Notes: generated from the letters alone by a model not told the origin. 64,000 nt of DNA from Polaromonas sp. C04 (GCF_002002705.1 NZ_MUNS01000031.1:186001-250000), one strand, 5' to 3'; positions 51,841 through 61,234 are shown, counted from the stretch's first letter. Translations and numbers: made by a program.

Positions 51841-52195
51841 GGGTTGATCCGCTGCGTTGAGACGGAATAATTCTATGGATACCTCCCATTCAGGAGATGC
51901 CATATCGCACCCGACCCCAGGCAGATTCGTTGTCAATGCGCAGGGTGTCTGGCATTTTTTGCCACACCGGTTCGAGCGACAAATGCACATCGCGCGGCAC
52001 GAAAGCTCCCGGACGGCCACAGCCAAACGATGTGCTGTCCAGACCCCAACAACCGCACGCTACTGCGTGCAACCCACTCAAAGCAGCATCACCTTGGCTG
52101 GCAATCCCTCTAACCTATGAGCACCTTGCGAGGTGTTGCGATGCAGTTCGTACCGCCCCTCGTGCCCTTTCCCCCAGTCACCCACGGATGCCGCC
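51841..52195. promoter_or_regulatory. divergent control region between HAD operon and aminotransferase gene
   Basis: This 355-bp gap separates two divergent transcription units and must hold both promoters. It contains the palindrome GAATAATTC (51865-51873), an AT-rich patch with a T6 run near 51955, and small hairpins GCACGC/GCGTGC (about 52056-52071) and CACCT/AGGTG near 52124-52137. No coding feature is convincing. Lrp-type proteins encoded on both sides are candidate regulators. Confidence 0.4.
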
Positions 52196-53599
52196 ATGAC
52201 CCACTCCGAAGCCCTTCCTCAGATCGCCGCACTGGACGCACTGGACCGCGCCCATCTCATCCACCCCGTAGTCCCCTGGCGCACGCATGAGGCGCGCGGT
52301 CCCAATATCCTCACGGCCGCGCAAGGCGTCTGGCTCACGGACGGCCGGGGCCACCAGTTGCTGGATGCCTTTGCAGGCCTGTGGTGCGTGAACGTGGGCT
52401 ACGGGCAGGAGAGCGTGGTGCAGGCCGCTACCGAGCAGATGCGCAAGCTGCCCTACGCCACTGGGTACTTCCACTTCAGTAGCGAGCCCGCCATCCGCCT
52501 GGCCGACAAGCTGGTGCAGATCACGCCCGCATCTCTGCAGCACGTGTACCTCACGCTGGGAGGGTCGGAGTCCGTCGATGCGGCCGTGCGCTTCATCGTG
52601 CAGTACTACAACGCTATCGGCAAGCCGAGCAAAAAACATTTCATCGCGCTGGAGCGCGGCTACCACGGCTCCTCGTCCACCGGCGCGGGGCTGACGGCGC
52701 TGCCCGTGTTCCATCGCGGGTTTGACCTGCCGCTGCCCACGCAGCATTACATCCCCTCGCCCAACCCCTACCGCGCGGCTAATCCCGCTGACAGCCAGGC
52801 CATCATCGGCGCCTCGGTGGCGGCCCTGAAGGCCAAGGTTGCCGAGCTGGGCGCGGAGAATGTAGCCGCTTTCTTCTGTGAGCCCATCCAGGGCTCGGGC
52901 GGCGTCATCGTACCGCCCCAAGGCTGGCTCAAGGCTATGCGCGAGACTGCCCGCGCACTCGACATCCTGTTCGTGGTGGACGAGGTCATCACCGGCTTTG
53001 GCCGCACCGGCCCCATGTTTGCCTGCCTGGCCGAAGGCGTGGAACCCGACCTGATGACTGTGGCCAAGGGATTGACCTCGGGCTATGTGCCCATGGGTGC
53101 CACGCTGATGAGCGACAACGTGTACTCGGCCATTGCCGATGGTGCCCCCAAAGGTGCCCCCATCGGCCACGGTGCCACCTACTCGGCCCACCCGGTCAGC
53201 GCGGCCGTGGCACTGGAGGTGCTGCGTTTGTACGAAGAAGGCGGCGTGTTGGCCAACGGGCAGCGTGTGGCACCGGTGTTTGCCCTAGGCTTGGATGATT
53301 TGCTGGCCCATCCACTGGTGGGGGATTCGCGCCATCGCGGCCTGCTGGGCGCGCTGGAGCTGGTCAGCAGCAAATCCACCAAGGCCGGCTTCGCCCCTGC
53401 GCTGGACCTGCCCAGCCGCATCTCGGCCGCGGCATATCGCAACGGCATCGTCTTCCGTGCGTTTGGCGACAACATTCTGGGCTTCGCACCTGCACTCACT
53501 TTCACCACGTCCGACTTTGGCCTGATGTTCGAGCGGGTGAGGAAAACACTGGATGACGTATTGGCCCACGCCGATGTGCGTGCCGCCCTGAAAGACTGA
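52196..53599 (+). CDS. class III aminotransferase (omega-amino acid:pyruvate type)
   Basis: A 467-residue PLP transaminase resembling putrescine/taurine/beta-alanine:pyruvate aminotransferases. DILFVVDEVITGFGRTG carries the PLP Asp and MTVAKGLTSGYVPMGA the Schiff-base lysine; GSESVDAAVRFIVQYYNAIG is the cofactor phosphate region. It moves an amino group from a terminal amine to a keto acid. Start at 52196 (MTHSEALPQ). Followed 76 nt later by an Lrp gene in the same direction. Confidence 0.88.
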   Translation: MTHSEALPQIAALDALDRAHLIHPVVPWRTHEARGPNILTAAQGVWLTDGRGHQLLDAFAGLWCVNVGYGQESVVQAATEQMRKLPYATGYFHFSSEPAIRLADKLVQITPASLQHVYLTLGGSESVDAAVRFIVQYYNAIGKPSKKHFIALERGYHGSSSTGAGLTALPVFHRGFDLPLPTQHYIPSPNPYRAANPADSQAIIGASVAALKAKVAELGAENVAAFFCEPIQGSGGVIVPPQGWLKAMRETARALDILFVVDEVITGFGRTGPMFACLAEGVEPDLMTVAKGLTSGYVPMGATLMSDNVYSAIADGAPKGAPIGHGATYSAHPVSAAVALEVLRLYEEGGVLANGQRVAPVFALGLDDLLAHPLVGDSRHRGLLGALELVSSKSTKAGFAPALDLPSRISAAAYRNGIVFRAFGDNILGFAPALTFTTSDFGLMFERVRKTLDDVLAHADVRAALKD

Positions 53600-53675
53600 G
53601 CAGGTGTAATCCCGCTCGCGCTGCCCCTGCTATCACGTCACAATAGGATCTGTCCTCTTTTACGCACCGCCCAAA

Positions 53676-54173
53676 ATGACGAATGAAGCACTGAAAATCG
53701 ACCGACTGGATTTGCGCATTCTGGCGCAGCTGCAAAAGAGCGGCCGCATGACCAATGTGGACTTGGCTGATGCGGTGGGCTTGTCGCCAAGCCCCTGCCT
53801 CATCCGCGTCAAACGGTTGGAGCAGGCAGGCTATATCGCGGGCTACGGGGCGCACCTGCGCCTGGAAAAGTTGGGGGACACCCTGACGGTGTTCACCGAG
53901 ATCACCCTGTCAGACCACCGACGCGAAGACTTTACCCGCTTTGAAGTGGTGCTGCGTGGCGTTGACGAGGTGCTGGAGTGCCATCTGGTGAGTGGCGGCT
54001 ACGATTACCTGCTGCGATTCCTGACCCGTGGCGTAAACCACTACCAGGAGGTCATGGAAGACCTGCTGGAGCGCAATATTGGCATTGCCAAATACTTCAG
54101 CTACATCGTCATCAAGTCGCCCTTCATCAAAACACACTGCCCGATCGAGCGCCTGTTTCCAAATCAGCAGTGA
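53676..54173 (+). CDS. Lrp/AsnC-family transcriptional regulator
   Basis: A 165-residue Lrp-type protein: HTH IDRLDLRILAQLQKSGRMTN, DAVGLSPSPCLIRVKRLEQA and RAM domain EVLECHLVSGGYDYLLRF. It is similar to the regulator at 48198, including ALEKLG/RLEKLG and SGGYDYLL. Likely regulator of the aminotransferase upstream and perhaps of the divergent HAD operon. It converges with the truncated M20 gene, 21 nt between stops. Confidence 0.9.
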   Translation: MTNEALKIDRLDLRILAQLQKSGRMTNVDLADAVGLSPSPCLIRVKRLEQAGYIAGYGAHLRLEKLGDTLTVFTEITLSDHRREDFTRFEVVLRGVDEVLECHLVSGGYDYLLRFLTRGVNHYQEVMEDLLERNIGIAKYFSYIVIKSPFIKTHCPIERLFPNQQ

Positions 54174-54194
54174 GTGCTGATGTGGAATTCGCCA

Positions 54195-54690
54195 CTAATT
54201 TGCAACTAGAGCGCAAGCAGCCACCTCGCAAAACCAGCGCACCCCCAAAGGGAGTGCCTCATCATTGAAGTCGTAGCAAGGGTGGTGCAAGGCGCGGTCA
54301 CCGTCTGGGCCGGGCTCTGCTCGCCCCTGGCCCAGCCACAGGTAGGCACAACGCTTGCGCTGCAGCATGAAAGCGAAGTCTTCTGAGGTGAAAGCTGCAT
54401 GCGGAGCCCCCTGTGCCTGCAGACCCACAGCCTGCGCGGCCTCCAGCGCCAGTGTGACCTCGGCAGCGGTATTGGTTGTGGCTGGGTAGTAACGCTGGTA
54501 TTTCACCTGCACATCCGTGCCATTGGCCAGTGCCACTCCCCGGGCCGTGTCGCGCAGGGCGGCTTCAATGCAGTCTTGCGCGGTGGCATCAAAACTGCGC
54601 ACAGTGCCGGTAATCTGAACTTCCGCCGGCAATACGTTGTGGCTGTGCCCGCCCTCAATGCGGGTCACTGAAAGTACCGCATTGACGGCC
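54195..54690 (-). pseudogene. 3' half of an M20-family amidohydrolase gene
   Basis: Codes the C-terminal part of an M20D amidohydrolase (AVLSVTRIEGGHSHNVLPAE, QITGTVRSFDATAQD, AFTSEDFAFMLQRKR, YLWLGQGRA, YDFNDEALPLG), closely similar to the intact gene at 14118-15323. The N-terminal metal-binding half is absent; upstream of about 54690 the sequence is unrelated. The metal-site HGCGHDGH motif is missing, so it cannot be active. It marks a recombination boundary between the catabolic modules and the accessory region to the right. Confidence 0.85.
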
Positions 54691-54965
54691 TCGCCGGTCA
54701 ACGGGCCGCTCACAAACTGGTCAATCGGCTCCTTGGGGATGTGCGGCAATCGCCGCATTCTTCTTCGTGTTGCTTGGCATAGATGCCACTTGTCGTCCTG
54801 CTATGCCTCGCACACGAAGTTCAGGACAGGCTCTCGGCGTTTGCTTCAGGCCGCAGACGAATGCCTTCTCTCCTGTGGCTGCATCCAGGGTGAAGTCACG
54901 AGCCGTGAACGGAAATATAAACGTAGTGCCTATTCCTATTGACGCTCAAATCAACAGGAGTCACC

Positions 54966-55328
54966 ATGAGTTCACTTGAAAACCCCAATAGCCCTGCGCA
55001 GTCGGAGTGCGCGCAGCAGAATTACCTGAAACGAGCTCTTAATGGTCGCATTGCGACTGTCCCGCGTCAAAGCGTTCAGAGCTGCGAAAAAGTCATCGAA
55101 GTATTGACTTGGTACCTGGACGAAATGGTAGACGCGTTGGAGGACGCGATACGATGCTATATCTGCGTTGAACCCGACGACCCCAGCGAGTATCGATACC
55201 ATTTGTATTTCGAATCAATTCGCGAGACGCAGCAACTCCTTCGTGACTTGAAGCAAGACTGGCCGCACCTTGACCTCCCACAGGTCTATCCGTCTGACGT
55301 TGAGTGCGACGACGACACTGAAGGCTGA
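54966..55328 (+). CDS. small hypothetical protein
   Basis: A 120-residue soluble acidic protein (C-terminus DVECDDDTEG) without signal peptide or membrane helix. The middle (CEKVIEVLTWYLDEMVDALE, YFESIRETQQLLRDLKQDW) is predicted helical. AGGAG stands 7 nt before the ATG, good evidence of a real gene. I do not recognise the family. It stands alone in accessory DNA. Confidence 0.55.
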   Translation: MSSLENPNSPAQSECAQQNYLKRALNGRIATVPRQSVQSCEKVIEVLTWYLDEMVDALEDAIRCYICVEPDDPSEYRYHLYFESIRETQQLLRDLKQDWPHLDLPQVYPSDVECDDDTEG

Positions 55329-55739
55329 ACAGTCGTAGACGACCATTCAGGCAGCACTTATCAAAACCGTTTCGAACGCAATAGGTCTGGCGATTGGATG
55401 AACCATACGCGTCTCGAGACGCGTCTTGGGCTCATAAAGCGGGACGCAAGCGGACTGTCGCATCAAAAGTCACCCATGTAGACGGTGGTCTAGGCTGTGG
55501 ATAAAGGTATGCACCACTGGCGAAGGTGGCGTCCCTCATGGGCATGCCGTTAATGCTCAAAGAACGGGCACACATACCGGCCCTCTTGACCCGCAGTGGG
55601 CAGACTTTCCACCAGCGCCAGGCGTTCACGAGTAGGCGAGGCAAAGTGGGGACAATGCAACCCCTCAGGCAGGAATCGGCCCAAATCGGTCACGCTTGCC
55701 TCGTGCTCGTTTGGCATGAACCCTCTTGTCGATATCCTT
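55329..55739. other. intergenic, possible small minus-strand ORF
   Basis: Apart from a 55-codon minus-strand frame at 55550-55717 (MPNEHEASVTDLGRFLPEGL, ending RYVCPFFEH, with two CP pairs and an AAGAGG upstream), nothing is recognisable. That frame overlaps the candidate upstream start of the DUF2784 gene and has no known relative that I can name. Confidence 0.25.
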
Positions 55740-56108
55740 ATGTATTTTCGTATTGTGGCTGACGGCGTCCTCCTGTTCCACTTGGGATTCATCCTGTTTG
55801 CAATTTTTGGCGGCGCACTCGCCGCCTGGCGCCGCTGGATGCCAGATGTTCATCTCCCAGCGGCGGCCCGGGCAGTCTTTGTCGAGCTGACGGGCCGCAT
55901 CTGCCCGCTCACCGACCTTGAGGACCACCTTCGCATCCGAGCAGGGCAATCAGGCTACACGGGAGGCTTCGTCGAGCACTACCTTATCGAGGTCATTTAT
56001 CCATCCGGGCTGACGCGCGAGGTCCAGTTCATACTCGCGGCTGTAGTCGTTGGCATCAACGTCGCAATTTATGCCTGGATTGCGCTTCGCCGGGCGGCTC
56101 AATGCTGA
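55740..56108 (+). CDS. DUF2784-family inner-membrane protein
   Basis: A 122-residue integral membrane protein of the DUF2784 family. The sequence starts MYFRIVADGVLLFHLGFILF (first helix), then FAIFGGALAAWR, the conserved CPLTDLEDHLR segment with HxR-type polar residues, HYLIEVIYP, and a last helix VQFILAAVVVGINVAIYAWI. Family members usually begin like this, so I prefer the ATG at 55740 to that at 55716. Function is unknown. A hairpin (CGGCACCC/GGGTGCCG, 56135-56152) lies 26 nt after the stop and may end the transcript. Confidence 0.75.
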   Translation: MYFRIVADGVLLFHLGFILFAIFGGALAAWRRWMPDVHLPAAARAVFVELTGRICPLTDLEDHLRIRAGQSGYTGGFVEHYLIEVIYPSGLTREVQFILAAVVVGINVAIYAWIALRRAAQC

Positions 56109-56370
56109 GATGCCTAGCCACTCAATGAAGCGACCGGCACCCTTGGGTGCCGCAGCGGCCACAGCGGTGCATTGACACCGGCGCGGTCGATTGAACATTG
56201 CATACTCAAGGGTCAAGTGACCCATCCTCGACGCAGGCCTGAAATCCAGCGACCCGGGCCAGCGATGCAGGTCAGAAAGGCCGCTGTGCCGCAGAGCAAA
56301 AGGCTAAACACATCCGCTAAACCAGAGCGAGGACACAACGGCCCTCGTTTTTTGAACTTATGGAGATGCA

Positions 56371-57054
56371 ATGAGCAACTACAGCTTTCCCAATCCGGCG
56401 GACGACAGCAAGAGTCAGCTGACCTACAGTGTCGCGGCGGAGTTTATCTACAGGCTCGACCTGTTCCTGGAGCATCAGGACAAGAACTCCAATGACGGCT
56501 GTGTTCCTGTCGAGGTGGTTCGCACGGTCGGGCACTGCGCCGAGGCAGCCCTTGAGATGCTCTTCTGGGCTGCCGGCGACTCCAAGTCGGCCCACGAAGG
56601 CAGCACACCTCGTTGCTCGGTGGCAGACGACGCGGATGCCTGCGAAATGATTGCCGGAGTCGCTGAAGTGCTCGACAGACTCTTCCAGTCGCAAACCGTG
56701 TCACGGACCGCCGTCGCGCCCAACCAGGCGAAATGGCAGCTGATGACTACCGTCGCCGGGGAATTCTTCCTTCGCCTTGGCGCGCTGGCGGAGAACGTAG
56801 CAAACCAGGCTCAGAACACTGTCGACTACTGTGACGTTGAGATGCTGCGAGGCTGTGTGGACGCAGCCATGGGAATGGTGTATGAACTCAGTAGCGCTAC
56901 CTGGCTGGCCGGCCACGCCATGCCCGCTCGAGCCATCCTTGCCATGTACGACCACGTGCGCAGCCATCGCTTGGAGTGCGCGGGTCCGCAAGCGGTGCAG
57001 CTTATTCAGGACGTGTACGAGGCCGTAACGAGTCAGGTGATTTCGCAGGGCTGA
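56371..57054 (+). CDS. hypothetical protein
   Basis: A 227-residue soluble, mostly helical protein with GGAG 6 nt before its ATG. Two halves look alike: SVAAEFIYRLDLFLEHQ (about 21-37) and TTVAGEFFLRLGALAEN (about 126-142), each followed by a V-E-x-x-R-x-x-x-x-C block (VEVVRTVGHCAEAALEMLFW; VEMLRGCVDAAMGMVYEL). This suggests an internal duplication. I do not recognise a family. No clear operon partner. Confidence 0.55.
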   Translation: MSNYSFPNPADDSKSQLTYSVAAEFIYRLDLFLEHQDKNSNDGCVPVEVVRTVGHCAEAALEMLFWAAGDSKSAHEGSTPRCSVADDADACEMIAGVAEVLDRLFQSQTVSRTAVAPNQAKWQLMTTVAGEFFLRLGALAENVANQAQNTVDYCDVEMLRGCVDAAMGMVYELSSATWLAGHAMPARAILAMYDHVRSHRLECAGPQAVQLIQDVYEAVTSQVISQG

Positions 57055-57360
57055 GCGCCGACGCCTTGACTGGGCAGCCGTAGTCGTAAGCGAAATTGAG
57101 AAGGGGTCGACCACCGCCTTAACAGGCTGCTGAAATCCCCCACGCGAGTACGCCGCAGCCTGCCCGGGCGGTTTAGCTTTGCACTCAGACTGCAAGGCGG
57201 CCCGGCCATGGCTTGTCCATGAGGTCCCAGCACGGGCGGGGCAGCGTGTTCAAGCTGACCCCCTGCAGGGCGACACGGGCGCCGCTCTGGTTCAGCCGTC
57301 CCACAGGTCATGAGTGCGCGCGAAATGGACGCTCTGCGCGGCTTTTCACGCCCAAGTGCG

Positions 57361-57418
57361 AGCAAGGAAGGCCCGCGAGGGGCCTGTCCTGCTGGCGGTT
57401 CGGGGCTAATCCGAGCGG
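57361..57418 (+). repeat. 58-nt structured direct repeat, copy 1
   Basis: Matches 59323-59380 at 52 of 58 positions by hand count, same orientation. It contains a GGCCC-GCGA-GGGCC-type hairpin and GGTTCGG...CCGA. It lies 27 nt upstream of the Dam-like gene's start, so may be in its 5' leader. Confidence 0.65.
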
Positions 57419-57445
57419 AGGCTAAAACCGATTGCTTGACGCGGA

Positions 57446-58450
57446 ATGAACTATTCATTCCCAACTCAAGCCGCCGCTGGTCAGTCATCCTCACTCGCCA
57501 GCACCTTCGCAAACCCAAGCGCCGCTGGCATCAGTTCCAGCTCAGGCGCTCCGTTCCTTAAATGGGCCGGGAGCAAACGCCGCCTGTTGTCCCAATTGCT
57601 ACCCCTGTTGCCCCAAGGTCAGCGCCTGATTGAGCCCTTTGTCGGGGCCGGCAGTGTCTTCATGGCTAGCCGCTTTGAGCAGTACCTGCTGGCCGACACC
57701 AATGCAGTGCTGATGGCTGTGTATGCCCAACTCCAAACTGACCCCGCTGCATTGGTCAGCCAAGCCCAGGCCCTGTTTGTCGAGGGCAACCGCAGCCCAG
57801 AGGCTTACAACGCTCTGCGTAGCAGGTTTAACGACCCGGCGACGCCTGAACCTGAACGGGCGGCCCTGTTCATTTACCTGAATAAATTTGCCTTTAACGG
57901 GCTATACCGGGTTAACAAGCGGGGCCAGATGAATGTGCCCTTTGCCCACCATGACAAATTGCCGGCGTTTCCAACGGAGGCCACTGAGCGCTTTGCCACG
58001 AAGTTGGGGCAAGCCCAGCTGCTATGCACAAGCTTCGAGGACACCATGGCGCAGGCGAGGCCCGGTGACGTGGTCTATTGCGACCCACCATATGTAGACC
58101 GAGAAGATGCGCAAGGCAACGCGTCTGCCAGCTTCACTGCTTACAGCAAGAACCGCTTTGGCATGGCACAGCAAGAGAAGCTGGCAAGCCTGGCCCGCGA
58201 ACTGGCCGAGCAGGGCATCCCTGTAGTGGTGTCGAACCACGACACCCCCACGGCGCGACGCCTGTATGCCGGGGCCACGCTGCACACCGTGTATGCCCAC
58301 CGCTCGATGGCATCAAACATCGGTGCGCGGGGCAAGGTGGCCGAACTGGTGGCGGTGTTTGGCGGGCACCCTGCACCAACTCTGAACCCTGCGCCTGGAT
58401 GGCATGGCTGCCGCCTTGACCAACCCGGCAAACCAAATCGCTGCCGCTGA
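57446..58450 (+). CDS. D12-class DNA adenine methyltransferase (Dam-like) with altered C-terminus
   Basis: A 334-residue N6-adenine DNA methyltransferase. GAPFLKWAGSKRRLLSQLLP and LIEPFVGAGSVF form the S-adenosylmethionine site, and VVYCDPPYVD is the catalytic DPPY motif; YLNKFAFNGLYRVNKRGQMN lies in the target region. The order is that of alpha-group Dam/DpnM enzymes. The natural end seems to be near ELVAVFGG; the last 22 residues or so are read from an IS21 istB remnant in another frame. Probably an orphan or phage-type methylase acting on GATC-like sites; no restriction enzyme is visible. Confidence 0.85.
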   Translation: MNYSFPTQAAAGQSSSLASTFANPSAAGISSSSGAPFLKWAGSKRRLLSQLLPLLPQGQRLIEPFVGAGSVFMASRFEQYLLADTNAVLMAVYAQLQTDPAALVSQAQALFVEGNRSPEAYNALRSRFNDPATPEPERAALFIYLNKFAFNGLYRVNKRGQMNVPFAHHDKLPAFPTEATERFATKLGQAQLLCTSFEDTMAQARPGDVVYCDPPYVDREDAQGNASASFTAYSKNRFGMAQQEKLASLARELAEQGIPVVVSNHDTPTARRLYAGATLHTVYAHRSMASNIGARGKVAELVAVFGGHPAPTLNPAPGWHGCRLDQPGKPNRCR

Positions 58451-59090
58451 ATTGCCCTTTGAACAACGCCTGGCTCTGCTGGTGCAACGGGAGGTTGATT
58501 GGCGCGACAGCAAGCGTCTGGAGCGCCTGTTGAAGGCCGCCCGGCTGAAGGTCTCCTCGGCTTGCCTGGAGGACATTGACTGGAGAAGCAACCGCGGCAT
58601 CAGCCGCGAAGTCATTGGCGCCCTGGCCGGCGGCGACTGACTGCGCCATGGCCACAATGTGCCGCTGACCGGTGCCACCGGTTACGGCAAGACCTGGCTG
58701 GCGTGTGCTCTGGGCCAGCAGGCAGCCCGCTTGGGTTTCTCGGTGCTCTACGCCCGCGCCCCTCGCTTGCTGGAGGAGTTGCATGTGGCGCATGGCGATG
58801 GCAGCTTTGCGCGCAGGCTGGGCCAGTTAGCCAAGCTGGACCTGCTGATACTCGATGACTCCGCCATCGCACCCATTGCCGCGCATGAGCGCAATGATTT
58901 GCTGGAATTGTTGGATGACCGGGTGGGCAGCCGCTCCACGCTCATCACCAGCCAGTTGCCGGTAACAGCCTGGCATGCCTGGCTCGATGAGCCCACCCTG
59001 GCCGATGCCATCTTGGACCGCATCGTGCACGGCTCGCACAAGATGGCGCTCAAAGGTGAGTCCATGCGAAAGCTGGCCAAGGCCGCTTAA
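58380..59090 (+). pseudogene. istB: IS21-family helper ATPase gene istB, inactivated
   Basis: One frame from about 58380 reads TLRLDGMAAALTNPANQIAA, FEQRLALLVQREVDWRDSKR, ACLEDIDWRS, then GGD-stop-LRHGHN (TGA at 58638 replacing the usual Trp), and onward [67 protein letters not shown]. Walker A and the IstB IxTSQLP block are present. The start is lost and the nonsense codon splits it. The transposase gene istA is missing. Confidence 0.88.
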
Positions 59091-59259
59091 GCCGCCCCGC
59101 AATCAGCCCATTCCACATTCATCGCGGACAGTTGGGATACGATTGCCACTGTCACTCAGGACACCAGCGCAGGGTGTCCGCCATCAATGGAATGCGCACA
59201 AAGCTTTCAAAAAGTTGGTTGGACATTGATATAGGCCCTGTGTTTAGCCTTTTTTGCTG

Positions 59260-59282
59260 TCGCCAGGAATCTGTCCTGGCGA
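59260..59282. other. perfect 9-bp hairpin
   Basis: TCGCCAGGA (59260-59268) and TCCTGGCGA (59274-59282) form a perfect 9-bp stem with a 5-nt loop, preceded on the plus strand by six T residues. In the 300-bp gap between istB relic and the 453-residue orphan. It could be part of a transcript end or an old transposon terminus. Confidence 0.35.
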
Positions 59283-59322
59283 AGCCGCCGGGGCTCCGGT
59301 TTGCGCAAAAGAGTGACGCCCC

Positions 59323-59380
59323 AGCAAGAAAGGCCCGCGAGGGGCCAGTCCTGCGGGCGGTTCGGGGGGAATCCGAACCT
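59323..59380 (+). repeat. 58-nt structured direct repeat, copy 2
   Basis: Second copy of the element at 57361. Its GGTTCGG/CCGAACC arms form a perfect 7-bp stem with a 7-nt loop, and GGCCC/GGGCC a second stem, so the secondary structure is better conserved than the sequence. It ends 10 nt beyond the 3' end of the orphan gene on the other strand. Confidence 0.65.
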
Positions 59381-59390
59381 TCAAGGCGCT

Positions 59391-60752
59391 CTACGATGCA
59401 TTGGCCCAATCGTGCTCATCCACTGCATCGCAGCTATGGCAAACCAGGCGCTCCCCATCGGCAGCACCAATCGTCTCGACCAGCGCCCACACGGCCGCGT
59501 CGCCGGACAAGTGGCGGCCCGGCAGGCGTGCTTCGGGATGCGTGCTTCCGACGGCGGCGCTCTTGCCGGTGAAATCCGAAGGCCAGGCGACTTCGCGGGT
59601 CACGATACGGCCGTTCCTGAGGTTTTCCAGTGCCAGCGGGCAGACCCCCTTTTCGGCCCAGATTCGGTACGCCTGCTGAAACCGCTCGTCCGTCACGTCC
59701 ATCGCAACCACGCACACCTGGGAGCCGACTTGCAGCACCAGCACATAGCACGACTTGTTACTGTCCGCACGCAAGGCCACCTGCTCGACCCGTGCGCCGA
59801 GTGGCTCAGATTCCAGGGCATCATGGAATTCCCGTACCACCGTATTTTTCAGGTACAGGCGGTCGTCGTCTCTCTGAGCGCCCTCCAGGAAGTGGGTGAC
59901 CTTCCTCAGCCGACCGATGGCAGCAGCTTCGATGCCACACCATCGGATGCGGGGCATCCGATGCATGACATGCGCGGGCAACGCCTGGCGCACAGCGCCC
60001 TGGCCCTGCGTTGGCGAATACACCGTCACGATGTGGTTACCGCCGGCGGGCGGGCCCTCGGGGTCGTGACCGGTTTCCTCCACCGCCCGCGTGCGCTCCT
60101 GGAGATATTTCCAGGCATACATCCGCATGGGCCGCTGAAACGAGCTCCCCTCGCACCCTTGCAGGCCGAGAATCATGTTCTCGCCCATGGGGATGCCCCG
60201 CAAATGCAACGCTCCGGCGCAGTCGAACACCAGCAAAACGCAGCCCTGCCTGCACGCCCGGGACAAGGAGGTGCCCTCCTGGGTGAAACACAGGGACGGC
60301 GGGCTGGTACCGTCCTGTGAATACCCCTGCGACAGCTGGGTTTGCGTGACCAGTCCCAGGAAGACGGCATTCCTCCAGGGGTCCCCGGTCAAGTTCCCAA
60401 AGCAATCCAAGGTCGCAGTCAGCAACTCGGCAATGGCGTGTTTCATCTGCGCTGGCAGAGTGAAGTACCAGACCACATAGTCGCTCAAACAGGGCGGAAT
60501 GAGCCCCGGCAGGTCGCGGCCCGACAGCGCAAACAAGGCCAGGCCGCCGGATTGTGCAGCCGCCTGGTCTCGCATGTCACCCACCAGCGCCGGCAAGAAG
60601 GCTCCGTGCTCGGGGGGCACGCCAGCAGGCAGTCCGGCACTTTGGAGTGCGCGATTGAGCGCCTCCTGCGAGACCTCGGGGCGAAAACCGCTGTCGTTTT
60701 CGGGTCGCGAGTCAAGCAAGGATTGGAGGGGGTTGTTGGGAAAATTAGACAT
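59391..60752 (-). CDS. hypothetical protein of 453 residues
   Basis: A long soluble protein with AGGAG 5 nt before the ATG. No signal peptide or transmembrane helix is visible. Features: LPGLIPPCLSDYVVWYFTLP, GCVLLVFDCAGALHLRGIPM (a beta-rich central block), DDDRLYLKNTVVREFHDALE and a C-terminus with VCHSC.AVDEHDW. The NKSCYVLVLQVG and VCVVAMDVTDERF strands suggest a second mixed domain. I do not recognise a family. It stands alone between the istB relic and an integrase scrap, so is probably accessory DNA. Confidence 0.55.
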   Translation of the reverse strand: MSNFPNNPLQSLLDSRPENDSGFRPEVSQEALNRALQSAGLPAGVPPEHGAFLPALVGDMRDQAAAQSGGLALFALSGRDLPGLIPPCLSDYVVWYFTLPAQMKHAIAELLTATLDCFGNLTGDPWRNAVFLGLVTQTQLSQGYSQDGTSPPSLCFTQEGTSLSRACRQGCVLLVFDCAGALHLRGIPMGENMILGLQGCEGSSFQRPMRMYAWKYLQERTRAVEETGHDPEGPPAGGNHIVTVYSPTQGQGAVRQALPAHVMHRMPRIRWCGIEAAAIGRLRKVTHFLEGAQRDDDRLYLKNTVVREFHDALESEPLGARVEQVALRADSNKSCYVLVLQVGSQVCVVAMDVTDERFQQAYRIWAEKGVCPLALENLRNGRIVTREVAWPSDFTGKSAAVGSTHPEARLPGRHLSGDAAVWALVETIGAADGERLVCHSCDAVDEHDWANAS

Positions 60753-61234
60753 GGGTCTCCTGCAAATGAGTTGGTGGAAATCCGTCTAGCCAGATGTTTT
60801 ATTCCTTTTGAAGGTGGCCCTGGGCCGCCCCGGGGCTTGAGGTGGCTCCAAGCCTCGAGAAGATGGAACGATGGGGAAGCCAAACCAGCTCTCACCCGAG
60901 GTGAGCGAACGCACCTTCCGTATGGTGGTTGAGTACCGTGGCGAACACCCGTCCCAACGGGCCGACGTTTCGTCGCAAGACTCACACAACTGATGACCGA
61001 GGTCCTTGACAAGGGGCTCGCTCTTTACTCGACGCTCCATCGGCCTCTCGTTGTATTAGCGCGGTGGGCCCTTGGGGGCTTGCCTTCGTATCAGACTCAG
61101 CACCCGCGCCGCCAGTCTCGCGCCCTCCCCCGGCTGGACGACCAAGCTCGTTCAGCGTCCCTCACACGTCAACCACGCACGCCCACTGGAATGCCGGATT
61201 CTCAAAGACCAAGTCCGCAGCGCGCGGGGCTGAG
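60753..61234. other. no supported gene
   Basis: About 480 bp upstream of the orphan gene. Frames exist on both strands but lack motifs and ribosome sites. A GC palindrome-like GGGCCGCCCCGGGGC occurs near 60823. The right part may be decayed integrase sequence. Confidence 0.35.

Noticed and set aside
45776-54173. Ectoine/hydroxyectoine degradation cluster (eutBC, doe genes)
   Set aside because: EutB/EutC-like families, class III aminotransferase and Lrp are here, but the ectoine hydrolase DoeA/EutD and a matching DoeB in the same operon are absent.
59323-59380. tRNA gene or integron attC site in the repeat element
   Set aside because: GGTTCGG...CCGAACC resembles a T-arm, but there is no anticodon arm or acceptor pairing, and no integron integrase or R/L box pairs.
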